Shown: piece by piece, positions 15,953 through 23,340 of the stretch
Layout: the number at the start of each line of letters is the position of its first letter
Position numbering within the stretch: the first letter of the stretch is position 1
Program-made: the position numbers and the translations under genes
Notes under the pieces: generated by a model
What the model saw: only the letters and a program-made list of their open reading frames with translations
Database searches by the model: none
Told to the model about the DNA's origin: nothing
Origin: Chromobacterium aquaticum
GTDB lineage: Bacteria > Pseudomonadota > Gammaproteobacteria > Burkholderiales > Chromobacteriaceae
NCBI RefSeq assembly: GCF_021129195.1
Contig: NZ_JAJOHW010000077.1
Span: 1-38,267, forward strand
Direction: 5' to 3'
DNA: 38,267 nt

Positions 15953-16120
15953 ATGCTGAAGAAAACCGTACTGACCACTCTGTCCCTGATCCTGCTGTCC
16001 AGCGCCGCGTTGGCGGGCGAAGGACTCTCCAATATGTGGGAAATGCGCGCGCGCATGGATGCGCAACTGCAAGGACAGCAACAACAGGCGCCGCAGGCGC
16101 AAGACGCCTCCGGCAAATAA
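15953..16120 (+). CDS. Small exported protein D of the paralogous array
   Basis: This 55-aa protein starts at the ATG at 15953 (MLKKTVLTTLSLILL), which has AAAGGA at the right distance; an ATG at 15938 overlaps that ribosome site and is less likely. The signal peptide ends SSAALA. The core is the most diverged member: GEGLSNMWEMRARMDAQ, then a Gln-rich tail. The invariant pattern across all four proteins is GEGxSNxxEMRxRMxAQ. A strong terminator follows. The function is unknown. Confidence 0.78.
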   Translation: MLKKTVLTTLSLILLSSAALAGEGLSNMWEMRARMDAQLQGQQQQAPQAQDASGK

Positions 16121-16138
16121 ACCCAGCAACGCCAGGCC

Positions 16139-16164
16139 AGCGCCTGCTTACGCAGGCGCTTTGT
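16139..16164. terminator. Terminator between small protein D and the convergent GNAT gene
   Basis: AGCGCCTGC (16139-16147) pairs perfectly with GCAGGCGCT (16152-16160) around a 4-nt loop, followed by TTTG on the plus strand. It ends at the stop of the convergent GNAT gene and closes the small-protein array. Confidence 0.75.
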
Positions 16165-16667
16165 CATTCCGGCCGGCGCAGCCGCGCCATGATCAAGGTG
16201 TCCTCATAGCGACCGGCGCGCAGTTGCTCCATCCGCCGCCGTCCTTCCAACTCGAAACCGAACTTGCGGTACAGCGCGATCGCCGGCTCGTTGTCATGCA
16301 CCACCGCCAACTCCACCCGCAGCAGCCCCAGCCAGTTGTCGGCCAGTTCCAGCAAGGCCCGCAGCAAGGCCGATCCCACGCCGCGACCATGCCAGTCCGG
16401 GTGCACCACGATGAACAGGCTGGCCGCGTGCCGGATGCGCGGACGCTCGTTACCGATCAGGCCGGCATTGCCTATCACCCGCCCTTCGGCGTTACAGGCC
16501 ACCAGGGAATGCACATGTGGCGGCGTTTGCGCCAGTTTCCGCCGCCAGTCCTCGACCGATTGATAGGGCAGTTGCAATGTATTGGCCACCACCGGCTCCA
16601 ATACCATCATCGCCGCCAAGGCGGACGCATCTTCTGGCTCCACTTTCCGGATACGCAGTTCCTGCAC
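16164..16667 (-). CDS. GNAT N-acetyltransferase (YhhY/AaaT-like)
   Basis: This 167-aa acetyl-CoA-dependent acetyltransferase uses a GTG start at 16667 with AGGAG seven bases upstream. Motif A reads VHPDWHGRGVGSALL, including the pyrophosphate-binding R/Q-x-x-G-x-G. Motif B is NEPAIALYRKFGFELEG. The overall layout, including LPYQSVEDW near residue 33-41, resembles E. coli YhhY, which acetylates amino acids, so a small-molecule substrate is likely. It is transcribed alone and convergent with the small-protein array. Confidence 0.87.
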   Translation of the reverse strand: MQELRIRKVEPEDASALAAMMVLEPVVANTLQLPYQSVEDWRRKLAQTPPHVHSLVACNAEGRVIGNAGLIGNERPRIRHAASLFIVVHPDWHGRGVGSALLRALLELADNWLGLLRVELAVVHDNEPAIALYRKFGFELEGRRRMEQLRAGRYEDTLIMARLRRPE

Positions 16668-16840
16668 AATTCATCTCCTGTCGATTATCGCGATTCAATC
16701 CATTCCTCATCATCAGCGGAATCGGGCGAGCCCGGCAAGAGGAAATGACAAAGCGATTTCAGCGCGGCGCAAGTCCCGGCCAAAACAGGTATCCTGATAC
16801 GTTGCGACAAGCCCTCTCAACACCTCTAAGGAGCGCATTT

Positions 16841-17392
16841 ATGCTGATGCACAAGGAGCTGGCCAGCCTGCTGGTGGTGGATGTTCAGGAAAAGCTGGCG
16901 CCGGCGGTGGTGGACGCCGCCGGCATGGCGGCGCGCTGTCGCTGGCTGATAGGCGTGGCCGGCGACAACGGCGTGCCGGTGGTGCTTTCCGAGCAATACC
17001 CGCGCGGCCTGGGACACACGCTGCCGGAACTGCTGGCCCAAGCGCCGGCGCCGACCGTGGTGGAGAAAACCCATTTTTCCTGCGTCGCCGCCAACTGCCT
17101 GCCGGAAGCCGTCTTATCCCGGCCGCAGGTGATCGTCTGCGGCATGGAAGCCCATGTCTGCGTATTGCAGACCGTGCTGGAATTGCTGGAGCTGGATAAA
17201 CAGGTATTCGTGGTGGCGGACGCGGTGTCCAGCCGCAAGGCTTCCGACATCGAGTTGGGCCTGCAGCGGATGCGCGACGCCGGCGCCGTCATCGTCAGCA
17301 AGGAAATGGTCTTGTTCGAGTGCCTGCGCCAGGCCGGCGGCGATCATTTCAAACGGATGAGCCAGTGCTACCTGATGGGCGAACAACCCTGA
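16841..17392 (+). CDS. Isochorismatase-like cysteine hydrolase
   Basis: The 183-aa protein starts at the ATG at 16841, with TAAGGAG ideally placed; longer in-frame readings from 16517 run back through the GNAT gene and are rejected. The catalytic triad of the isochorismatase-like superfamily is visible: D14 (VVDVQEK), K76 (VEKTHFSC) and C107 (GMEAHVCV). The cis-peptide motif is the GMEAH segment. The short form resembles YcaC-type hydrolases of unknown substrate. It is monocistronic. A degenerate MITE begins 12 bp after the stop. Confidence 0.9.
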   Translation: MLMHKELASLLVVDVQEKLAPAVVDAAGMAARCRWLIGVAGDNGVPVVLSEQYPRGLGHTLPELLAQAPAPTVVEKTHFSCVAANCLPEAVLSRPQVIVCGMEAHVCVLQTVLELLELDKQVFVVADAVSSRKASDIELGLQRMRDAGAVIVSKEMVLFECLRQAGGDHFKRMSQCYLMGEQP

Positions 17393-17403
17393 AAACCAGT
17401 TCA

Positions 17404-17510
17404 AAGCCTGTTGCGCACGGCTTCGAAATGCCCATGCGCCACGCGTGCATTCCGCTTTCTCAGCCGCAACGCCTTGTCTCGATCTAACGCGCGAGACTTC
17501 GCCCAGGCGC
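17404..17510 (+). mobile_element. MITE copy 3 (degenerate, internally deleted)
   Basis: This 107-bp relic of the same family has a left end AAGCCTGTT after a TCA, a core ATGCGC-cacgc-GTGCATTCCGCTTTCTC in the copy-2 orientation, and a right end GCGAGACTTCGCCCAGGCGC that still resembles the TTGAACAGGCTC type of end. About 30 bp are missing from the left half, and no right TCA remains. Confidence 0.6.
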
Positions 17511-17931
17511 AGAAAGCGAAACGGGGTCGCCGGCTTCGCCGATCGACCCCGATCCAAGGCGGCTGTGCCGCTCTCTTATCCCCTTTGGAGACTGGCGCGA
17601 GATGCCGGGCGCGGCCCGATCATCACCAGATCGTCTTTAATCTAGCAATTGCCGTGCCAAGTTAACAGTTCAACGCCAAGCTGTTGATTGCTTAACAAAT
17701 TCGCAACACAATGCCAGGACAAGCATGCTTTAATGGGCGCTATCGTGGCAAGAACTGCACCAATACAAGGCAAGCCGCACCAAAAATGTGCATTCGCCGC
17801 GCGCCCGACGAACTTTATCCGCCCGGCGCGCGCCTAACATCAAGGCGCGCCAGAACCAGCCCGCCCCGTGCCCCAGCCCAACGGACCACAGCCATCGGCC
17901 CGCCACGAAAAAGACAATAGGAAACCACATC
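17511..17931. other. Intergenic region without a supported gene
   Basis: It holds a hairpin, GGGGTCG (17523-17529) with CGACCCC (17544-17550), and an AT-richer tract around 17640-17710 that probably carries the promoter of the next gene. A TTGATT / CACAAT pair at 17 bp spacing in this tract is only a fair match. Short open frames here look random. Confidence 0.5.
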
Positions 17932-18267
17932 ATGCAAGCAAGCGCTTTCAAGGACATCCTCACCACCCTGCCCGCCGTCGACGACATCCACGCCATCGTG
18001 CTGCTGGACGCCAAGGGCGAGCCGGTCGGCCGGCTGGACAATCAGCCCGGCAGCGCCGGCTCGGTCCGCGTCTATCACGCGCTGATCAAGCGCCACGGCC
18101 ACATCGACCGCAAGGCCGCGCGCGAAGGCCTGGAACTGTACGCCGAACACACGCCGGACGCGCGCGCCAATCCGGGCAAGCACCCCAATATCGACCGCCT
18201 GCTGTCCATCGCCGAGGCCGATGCGCCCGGCCTGCGCGCGCGCCTGGTGCTGAGCCAGGACGATTGA
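17932..18267 (+). CDS. Small conserved protein, DUF2322-like
   Basis: This 111-aa soluble protein starts at the ATG at 17932 (MQASAFKDILTTLPAVDDI), with AGGA upstream. The C-terminal segment ELYAEHTPDARANPGKHP with NIDRLL following is what I recall of DUF2322 proteins from betaproteobacteria. There is no signal peptide or membrane helix, and the function is unknown. It is convergent with the rpsF-rplI operon and shares its bidirectional terminator. Confidence 0.75.
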   Translation: MQASAFKDILTTLPAVDDIHAIVLLDAKGEPVGRLDNQPGSAGSVRVYHALIKRHGHIDRKAAREGLELYAEHTPDARANPGKHPNIDRLLSIAEADAPGLRARLVLSQDD

Positions 18268-18290
18268 CGCCGCGCGCCAAGGCGCGCACA

Positions 18291-18326
18291 AACAAAAAGC
18301 CCGCTCGAATGAGCGGGCTTTTTGTT
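18291..18326. terminator. Bidirectional terminator between the DUF2322-like gene and rplI
   Basis: AACAAAAAGCCCGCTC (18291-18306) pairs perfectly over 16 bp with GAGCGGGCTTTTTGTT (18311-18326) around a GAAT loop. The A- and T-runs make it a strong terminator in both directions. Confidence 0.93.
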
Positions 18327-18348
18327 AAAGCGTTCCTGAAAGCAGGAA

Positions 18349-18798
18349 TTAAGCTTCGGCAACCACCACGATCTTGATCGGGGTCACGACGTCGTGATGC
18401 AGAGCGATCTCGATGTCGTACTCGCCGATGGCCTTGAACGGGCCGTTCGGCAGGCGAACTTCGGCGCGCTTAACCGCAACGCCGAAGGCGGTCACGGCTT
18501 CAGCCACGTCGGCGTTGGTCACGGAGCCGAACAGACGGCCGTCAACGCCGGCTTTCTGAGCGATGGTGACAACGGCTTCGTTCAGCTTCTCGGCACGGAC
18601 CTTGGCATCGGCCAGGATCTCGGCTTGCTTGGCTTCCAGTTCGGCGCGACGAGCTTCGAACTGTTTCAGGTTGGCTTCGGTAGCGCGCTTGGCTTTGCCT
18701 TGCGGGATCAGGAAGTTACGGCCGTAACCATCCTTGACTTTAACCACATCACCCAGTTGACCCAGGTTGGCAACTTTTTCGAGCAGAATGATTTGCAT
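18349..18798 (-). CDS. rplI: 50S ribosomal protein bL9
   Basis: The 149-aa protein has the L9 N-terminal domain [19 protein letters not shown] with [13 protein letters not shown], a long central helix (about 45-75) and the C-terminal domain with [12 protein letters not shown]9 binds 23S rRNA at the L1 stalk base and helps reading-frame maintenance. It is the last gene of rpsF-priB-rpsR-rplI and ends at the bidirectional terminator. Confidence 0.97.
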   Translation of the reverse strand: MQIILLEKVANLGQLGDVVKVKDGYGRNFLIPQGKAKRATEANLKQFEARRAELEAKQAEILADAKVRAEKLNEAVVTIAQKAGVDGRLFGSVTNADVAEAVTAFGVAVKRAEVRLPNGPFKAIGEYDIEIALHHDVVTPIKIVVVAEA

Positions 18799-18820
18799 CT
18801 TTTAAGTTCCTTTTCCCGGC

Positions 18821-19048
18821 TTAGTGCTGGTCGGTGTACGGCAGGAAGGCCAGGAAGCGAGCACGCTTGATAGCGGTGGTCAGCTGACGCTGGTAGCGGG
18901 CCTTGGTGCCGGTGATGCGAGCCGGAATGATTTTGCCGTTTTCGGCGATGAAGTCTTTCAGGAGATCAACGGATTTGTAGTCGATTTCCTTGATGCCTTC
19001 TGCCGTGAAGCGGCAGAACTTCTTGCGCTTGAAGAGTTGACGAGCCAT
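18821..19048 (-). CDS. rpsR: 30S ribosomal protein bS18
   Basis: The 75-aa protein has the typical RRKKFCRF-like start ([14 protein letters not shown]) and the conserved [24 protein letters not shown] core in two parts. It binds S6 as a heterodimer in the platform of the small subunit. It is third in the operon, 5 bp after priB and 22 bp before rplI. Confidence 0.97.
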   Translation of the reverse strand: MARQLFKRKKFCRFTAEGIKEIDYKSVDLLKDFIAENGKIIPARITGTKARYQRQLTTAIKRARFLAFLPYTDQH

Positions 19049-19053
19049 TTTGA

Positions 19054-19353
19054 CTAACCTTTTACAAATTCAACATATTCGATATTGAGTACCAACCGCG
19101 GATTCCTGAGGCTGCGCTGGGACAGAAAGCCGGTGAGATTCACCGTGTTTCCCGCCAGTTTCCCGGAAAACTTCCGGGCTTCTTCGCCTATCAGCACGGC
19201 CTGTATTTCGCAGGCCACATCCCGATCAAAACCGTGAGCTGTCTGTCTGGACTGATGCTTGAGCCACATTTCCAGCACCGGCAAGCCGGCGGGGGTGTAT
19301 CTCAGCGCATCCTCGCGGTCGACCGTGGCGGTCAGTACCAGACGGTTCTGCAA
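19054..19353 (-). CDS. priB: Primosomal replication protein N (PriB)
   Basis: PriB is an OB-fold single-stranded-DNA-binding protein of the PriA-dependent replication restart primosome. The 99-aa sequence has the SSB-like strands [23 protein letters not shown] and [11 protein letters not shown]. The start is a TTG at 19353, with GAGGAG seven bases upstream. Its place between rpsF and rpsR is the classic location. Confidence 0.94.
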   Translation of the reverse strand: MQNRLVLTATVDREDALRYTPAGLPVLEMWLKHQSRQTAHGFDRDVACEIQAVLIGEEARKFSGKLAGNTVNLTGFLSQRSLRNPRLVLNIEYVEFVKG

Positions 19354-19371
19354 GACCTCGCTCCTCGCCGA

Positions 19372-19749
19372 TTAGGCGGAAGCTTCAGCCTCGGCTGCCG
19401 GCTGCTGGGCGTCCAGCAGGTTCTTGGCCTTTTCGTCCTTCATCATCGGGGACGCTTCGGTAACCGCGCGCTCCAGCTTGATGGTCAGGTGACGCAGAAC
19501 AGCGTCGTTGAACTTGAAGGCGTGTTCGATTTCGGCCAGGGTCTCGGACTGGCACTCTACGTTCATCAGAACGTAGTGAGCCTTGTGCAGCTTCTGGATC
19601 GGGTAAGCCAGTTGACGGCGGCCCCAGTCTTCCAGACGGTGGATCTTGCCCTCAGCGGCCAGAACCATGCCCTTGTAGCGCTCGATCATGGCCGGAACCT
19701 GTTCGCTCTGGTCCGGGTGGACGATGAACACGATTTCGTAATGACGCAT
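19372..19749 (-). CDS. rpsF: 30S ribosomal protein bS6
   Basis: The 125-aa protein starts [17 protein letters not shown] and carries the S6 core signatures [14 protein letters not shown] and [10 protein letters not shown], plus an acidic Ala/Glu-rich tail that is a target of RimK-type glutamate addition in some bacteria. It is first in the rpsF-priB-rpsR-rplI operon, with an AAGGAG site and a well-formed promoter upstream. Confidence 0.97.
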   Translation of the reverse strand: MRHYEIVFIVHPDQSEQVPAMIERYKGMVLAAEGKIHRLEDWGRRQLAYPIQKLHKAHYVLMNVECQSETLAEIEHAFKFNDAVLRHLTIKLERAVTEASPMMKDEKAKNLLDAQQPAAEAEASA

Positions 19750-19772
19750 GTTAACTCCTTGTGGCTATTGAA

Positions 19773-19799
19773 GCCTTTTGCCATGCAGTTGCAAAAGGC
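19773..19799 (-). promoter_or_regulatory. Leader hairpin of rpsF mRNA
   Basis: GCCTTTTGC (19773-19781) pairs perfectly with GCAAAAGGC (19791-19799) around a 9-nt loop, in the ~60-nt leader just upstream of the rpsF ribosome site. rpsF leaders in many bacteria are bound by the S6:S18 dimer for feedback control. I cannot confirm the specific S6:S18 motif here. Confidence 0.45.
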
Positions 19800-19818
19800 A
19801 AGGGGTTGAAACCGCAGC

Positions 19819-19847
19819 ATTCTACGCGTTTAAACGACGACAAGCAA
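19819..19847 (-). promoter_or_regulatory. Sigma-70 promoter of the rpsF operon
   Basis: Minus strand: -35 TTGCTT (19847-19842), 17-bp spacer, -10 TAGAAT (19824-19819). This is the best promoter match in the window, about 70 bp upstream of the rpsF ATG. Confidence 0.75.
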
Positions 19848-19939
19848 ATAAAATCAGGATCTTCCGCGCCGCGTGGTCGTGACTCTGTGGCGCAGGCAAC
19901 GACTTGGCGTCAGCCCACGTCTCGCCAAACAGGGCATCA

Positions 19940-20079
19940 GACCCTGTTCTAAACCTGGCGCGCAAGAGCGGGATAGGTGAAAACGGCTAAACATAGGAAT
20001 GCACTCGTGTGCATATGAGCGGTTCTGAAGATGTTTTCAAGGCCGCATCGTCTACGCGCAGCGGACTCTGAACAGGTTC
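19940..20079 (-). mobile_element. MITE copy 4 (TCA duplication, at a stop codon)
   Basis: This 140-bp diverged copy runs from left end GACCCTGTTC to right end GAACAGGTTC and is flanked by TCA at 19937-19939 and 20080-20082. The right TCA is the TGA stop of the minus-strand periplasmic protein gene. The central hairpin is TGCAC-tcgt-GTGCA, a compensated variant of TGTAC/GTACA. It separates that gene from the rpsF promoter. Confidence 0.8.
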
Positions 20080-20382
20080 TCAGAGCTTTTTGTCGCGCGT
20101 GATATCCACCACCACGCCATTGCGCAACGTCACCGTGGTGGTGTACGGAATGGTGTCGTTGGCGATCCAGGACAGCGCGCGGGTATTGGACTCGGTCACC
20201 CCCGTCGCGCTCTTGGTCTTGGTGGTCGGCCCGTCGCTGCTGTAATCCGGCGCGCCGGCCTGGGACACCAGTTCGGCCTCGGACATGCCGTTGTGCAACT
20301 TGATATACACCTCGAACGGGATGGGCGCGGCCGTGGCCAGCGCCGAAGCGGCCAGCAGCAGGCCGGCGAGCAAGCGTTTCAT
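20080..20382 (-). CDS. Small periplasmic protein with a BamE/SmpA-like motif
   Basis: This 100-aa protein starts at the ATG at 20382 (MKRLLAGLLLAASALA) with AAGGA upstream; a GTG five codons earlier is possible. A signal peptide (about 1-19) is followed by LHNGMSEAELVSQAGAPDY, reminiscent of the GMSxxEV...GxPD helix-turn of SmpA/OmlA (BamE) and related outer-membrane proteins. The rest is beta-rich. There is no lipobox cysteine. It lies 26 bp after the CsoR-type gene, so it may belong to the copper unit. Its TGA stop coincides with the target duplication of a MITE. Confidence 0.75.
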   Translation of the reverse strand: MKRLLAGLLLAASALATAAPIPFEVYIKLHNGMSEAELVSQAGAPDYSSDGPTTKTKSATGVTESNTRALSWIANDTIPYTTTVTLRNGVVVDITRDKKL

Positions 20383-20407
20383 ATTGGCATCCTTCACCGC
20401 GCGCCGA

Positions 20408-20734
20408 TCAGCGCACTTTTTTGACCACGTCTATCAGTTCAGTGACCATGCCGGTGGCGTCGCCCTGCTGCAGCGCCCGCGTCACACAGCCCTTCATATG
20501 GTTTTCCAGCAATTGCATGGACACCGCGTCCAGCGCCGACTTCACCGCCGCCACTTGGGTCAGGATGTCCACGCAGTAGCGGTCCGCTTCCACCATGCCG
20601 CTGATGCCGCGCACCTGGCCCTCGATGCGCGCCAGCCGTTTGATCAGCGCCGCCTTGCCCGGCTGCACCACGGTTTTGTCGGAAAGCTGCGCCAGCTCTT
20701 CGCAGCAGCCGTCCGGCGTTTTTTCTCGCGTCAT
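20408..20734 (-). CDS. csoR: CsoR/FrmR-family metal-sensing repressor, copper-type ligands
   Basis: This 108-aa all-helical repressor (DUF156) starts at the ATG at 20734 (MTREKTPDGCCEE). Conserved pieces are LIKRLARIEGQVRGI and the ligand residues C54 (DRYCVDIL), H79 and C83 (ENHMKGC). C-H-C at these positions is the Cu(I) fingerprint of CsoR, as opposed to formaldehyde- or nickel-sensing relatives. N-terminal CC is an oddity. It lies 107 bp downstream of the multicopper oxidase on the same strand. Copper sensing is inferred from ligands and neighbour. Confidence 0.82.
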   Translation of the reverse strand: MTREKTPDGCCEELAQLSDKTVVQPGKAALIKRLARIEGQVRGISGMVEADRYCVDILTQVAAVKSALDAVSMQLLENHMKGCVTRALQQGDATGMVTELIDVVKKVR

Positions 20735-20841
20735 GTCGATCCCGAATCTCCAAACCCTAATCCAAACCATCCCAAGCCTTGTTCCGCCCGCCGGCGGCGG
20801 ACGGAAGCACGGCTCATTGTGACGCAGTTGCGCGCGGACGC

Positions 20842-22338
20842 CTAGGGCTGCACCCGCAGCATGCCCATCATCCCGGCATCCTCATGCTCCAGAATGTGGC
20901 AGTGGAACATGCGCAGGCCCGGCATGTCCTGGCGGAAACGCAGCCGCAAGGTCTCGCCGGCGGAGACATTGGCCACATCGCGCCAGGCCAGGAAGGCTTC
21001 CTCGCGCCAGACACCGTTGTTGCGGCGCGCCAGCACCTGGAACTGGGTGCCGTGGATGTGGAAGGGATGATCCATATCCGCCTGGTTATCGATGTCCCAC
21101 TCTTCCACCTGGCCAACCTTGCCGTGGAAATCCACCCGCTCCATGTCGAAGGTCTTGCCATTGATCAGGAACATCGCCTGCGGATTGGCCATGTCCTCGG
21201 ACAACACCACCCTGCGCCGCAGCGCCGGCGCGCCCAGGGGTTGGATTTCGCGCAGCCGCGCCGGCAGCTGCGCCGTGGCTTTGGCGACGGTGCCCCGGCG
21301 CAGCTCCAGCAGCGTCAGGTTCACGTCCTGCTCGGCCGACATCATCTTGCCGCGCCGATACGGCAGGGCCAGCAGGCCGGCGCCGTGACCTGGCGCGAAG
21401 CGTCCGGTCACCACCAGTTCGGCGCGCGCTCCGGGCGGCAGCAGCACACTGTCCACGCGGTGCGGCCGCTGCAGCAGGCCGCCGTCGCTGCCCACCAGTT
21501 CCAGTTCGTGGCCGGGCAGGGCCAGCTTGAGCACGCGCGCGCTGCTGGCGTTCCAGACCCGCCAGCGCTGGCGCTCGCCGACGCCCAGCGTCAGTTGCGG
21601 CCGCCAGGCGCCGTTGACCAGCAGGAACTGGCCTTCGCGGCCGTCCATGCGATCGGCGTCGCTATTGGCCGCGACCTTGCCGTCGGCGTCCAACTTCAGG
21701 TCCGACAACACCAGTCTTTGCTCCGGCAAGTGGGCCAGCGGGTCCTTGCGGCTCTTGACCACGAACACGCCGGCCAGGCCCATATACACTTGCTCGGCGG
21801 TATGGCCGTGCGGGTGCGGGTGATACCAGTAACTGCCGGCACAGCCCTGCGGCAAGGTAAAACGGTATTCGCGGCTCCCTCCCGGTAGCACCGGGTCTTG
21901 CGGATTGCCGTCCTGCTCCGCCGGAATCGGCAAACCGTGCCAATGAATGGTGGTGGGCTGAGACAGGCGGTTTTCGAAGTGCAAGCGCACCTCGTCGCCT
22001 TCGAACACCTCTATCGTCGGCCCCGGCACCTGGCCGTTATAACTCCAGAACACGGTGGCGGGCTTGCCCGGCAACAAGGGCAAGGCCTGCGCGCCGGCGC
22101 TGAGCGCCGCGCTGAACACGCCGGGCAAGGCGCTCTGATTACGCAGCAGCGGCAGGGCCGGCAAAGCCAGGCCCGCCGGCAAGCCCAAAGCGGCCGCGGC
22201 CGGCATCGTCTCGGCGCCCATCGCGCCATGCCCCATCGCCGCATGATCCACCGCCGCGGGCGTTGCCGCCCAGGCCTGCCGCAACAACGGAACCAGAGCC
22301 AACGCCGCGCCGGCGCCGATGAATCCACGTCTATCCAT
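20842..22338 (-). CDS. Multicopper oxidase (CueO/CopA-like), Tat-exported
   Basis: This 498-aa periplasmic oxidase probably oxidises Cu(I) to Cu(II) and confers copper tolerance. The ATG at 22338 (MDRRGFIGAGAALALVP) has GGGGAG upstream and begins with a twin-arginine signal. Copper ligands are seen in order: HWHG, YHPHPHGHT, HPFHIHG and HCHILEHEDAGMMG, i.e. all type 1, 2 and 3 sites. A short Met/His-rich stretch follows the signal (HAAMGHGAMGAETM), but the long Met-rich insert of E. coli CueO is absent. It heads a likely operon with csoR and a small periplasmic protein. Confidence 0.92.
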   Translation of the reverse strand: MDRRGFIGAGAALALVPLLRQAWAATPAAVDHAAMGHGAMGAETMPAAAALGLPAGLALPALPLLRNQSALPGVFSAALSAGAQALPLLPGKPATVFWSYNGQVPGPTIEVFEGDEVRLHFENRLSQPTTIHWHGLPIPAEQDGNPQDPVLPGGSREYRFTLPQGCAGSYWYHPHPHGHTAEQVYMGLAGVFVVKSRKDPLAHLPEQRLVLSDLKLDADGKVAANSDADRMDGREGQFLLVNGAWRPQLTLGVGERQRWRVWNASSARVLKLALPGHELELVGSDGGLLQRPHRVDSVLLPPGARAELVVTGRFAPGHGAGLLALPYRRGKMMSAEQDVNLTLLELRRGTVAKATAQLPARLREIQPLGAPALRRRVVLSEDMANPQAMFLINGKTFDMERVDFHGKVGQVEEWDIDNQADMDHPFHIHGTQFQVLARRNNGVWREEAFLAWRDVANVSAGETLRLRFRQDMPGLRMFHCHILEHEDAGMMGMLRVQP

Positions 22339-22363
22339 CACTGCACTCCCCTCTCGCAAATAG

Positions 22364-22382
22364 GATACCCAGGTAAGGTATC
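22364..22382. promoter_or_regulatory. Candidate copper-responsive operator upstream of the multicopper oxidase
   Basis: GATACC (22364-22369) and GGTATC (22377-22382) form a perfect 6-bp inverted repeat with a 7-bp spacer, about 26 bp before the oxidase start. The ATACC...GGTAT form resembles published CsoR operators. Binding is inferred. Confidence 0.5.
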
Positions 22383-22470
22383 AACAAGACTGCGGCGGCG
22401 CCAGATCGGTTCCATATTCTGTCTACTTTTTTAGGCTCGCATCTGATCACAGTCAAACCCCGCGCCCAAG

Positions 22471-22495
22471 AAAAAGCCCCCGAGGACGGGGGCTT
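22471..22495 (-). terminator. Intrinsic terminator of rlmB
   Basis: On the minus strand AAGCCCCCG and CGGGGGCTT form a 9-bp stem around a 4-nt loop and run into TTTTT. It lies 22 bp after the rlmB stop and insulates the copper unit. Confidence 0.88.
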
Positions 22496-22516
22496 GGCGG
22501 TGCGGGCGGCCAGTGA

Positions 22517-23272
22517 TCAATCGGCCTTGGCCTGGGCCAGCGTGCGTTGGCGGCGGCTTTCCGACAGCACCATTCCGGCGGACACCGACACGTTCAGGCT
22601 TTCCACGGTGCCGAACATCGGGATGGACACCAGCACGTCGCAATGCTCGCGGGTCAGCCGACGCATTCCCTCCCCTTCCGAGCCCATCACCCAGGCCAGC
22701 GCGCCGGCGGCATCGCAGTGGTAGAGGTCGGTATCCGCTTCCATGGTGGTACCGGCGATCCAGATGCCGGCGTCCTTCAGGTCGCGCAGCGTGCGCGCCA
22801 GATTGGTCACCGTGATATAGGGCATCACCTCGGCGGCGCCGCACGCCACCTTGGACACAGTCGCATTGAGGCCGGCGGAGCGGTCCTTGGGCGCGATCAC
22901 CGCGTGCGCGCCCATCGCGTCGGCCACCCGCAAGCAGGCGCCCAGATTGTGCGGATCGGTGACGCCGTCCAGGATCAACAGCAGGGGCGGCTCGCTCAGA
23001 TTGTCCAGCACGTCGTCCAGGTGCACGAAGTTGCGGCTGGCGTCTATCGTCGCCGCCACGCCCTGGTGGCGGGCGTTGCCGCTCATGCTGTCCAGGCGCT
23101 CCTTGTCGACGATGTGCAGCTTGATGCCTTCCTCGGCGGCCTTGTCCAGCACCGCCTTGGCGCGGGCGTCGTGGCGGCCGCCGGCCAACCAGATCTCCAG
23201 CAGGCTCTTGGGGTTCTGCCACAGGCGGGCATTGATGGCGTGAAAGCCGTGGATCAGGCGTTTGTTGCTCAT
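22517..23272 (-). CDS. rlmB: 23S rRNA (guanosine-2'-O-)-methyltransferase RlmB
   Basis: This 251-aa SpoU-class knotted methyltransferase modifies G2251 of 23S rRNA. It has an N-terminal substrate domain starting [15 protein letters not shown] and the three SpoU motifs [25 protein letters not shown] and [17 protein letters not shown]. The length matches E. coli RlmB (243 aa). It is a single gene followed by a strong terminator. In other bacteria it lies next to rnr, which is not here. Confidence 0.94.
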   Translation of the reverse strand: MSNKRLIHGFHAINARLWQNPKSLLEIWLAGGRHDARAKAVLDKAAEEGIKLHIVDKERLDSMSGNARHQGVAATIDASRNFVHLDDVLDNLSEPPLLLILDGVTDPHNLGACLRVADAMGAHAVIAPKDRSAGLNATVSKVACGAAEVMPYITVTNLARTLRDLKDAGIWIAGTTMEADTDLYHCDAAGALAWVMGSEGEGMRRLTREHCDVLVSIPMFGTVESLNVSVSAGMVLSESRRQRTLAQAKAD

Positions 23273-23340
23273 GGCGATTCTCGAATGACAATCCCGCCAT
23301 TTTAGAGCGCGCCGCCGCCGAGGGCAAAACCGGCGTGCGC

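Noticed and set aside
17711-17920. A short Arg/Pro-rich frame before the DUF2322-like gene
   Set aside because: No ribosome site or homology; the composition fits random translation of GC-rich non-coding DNA.
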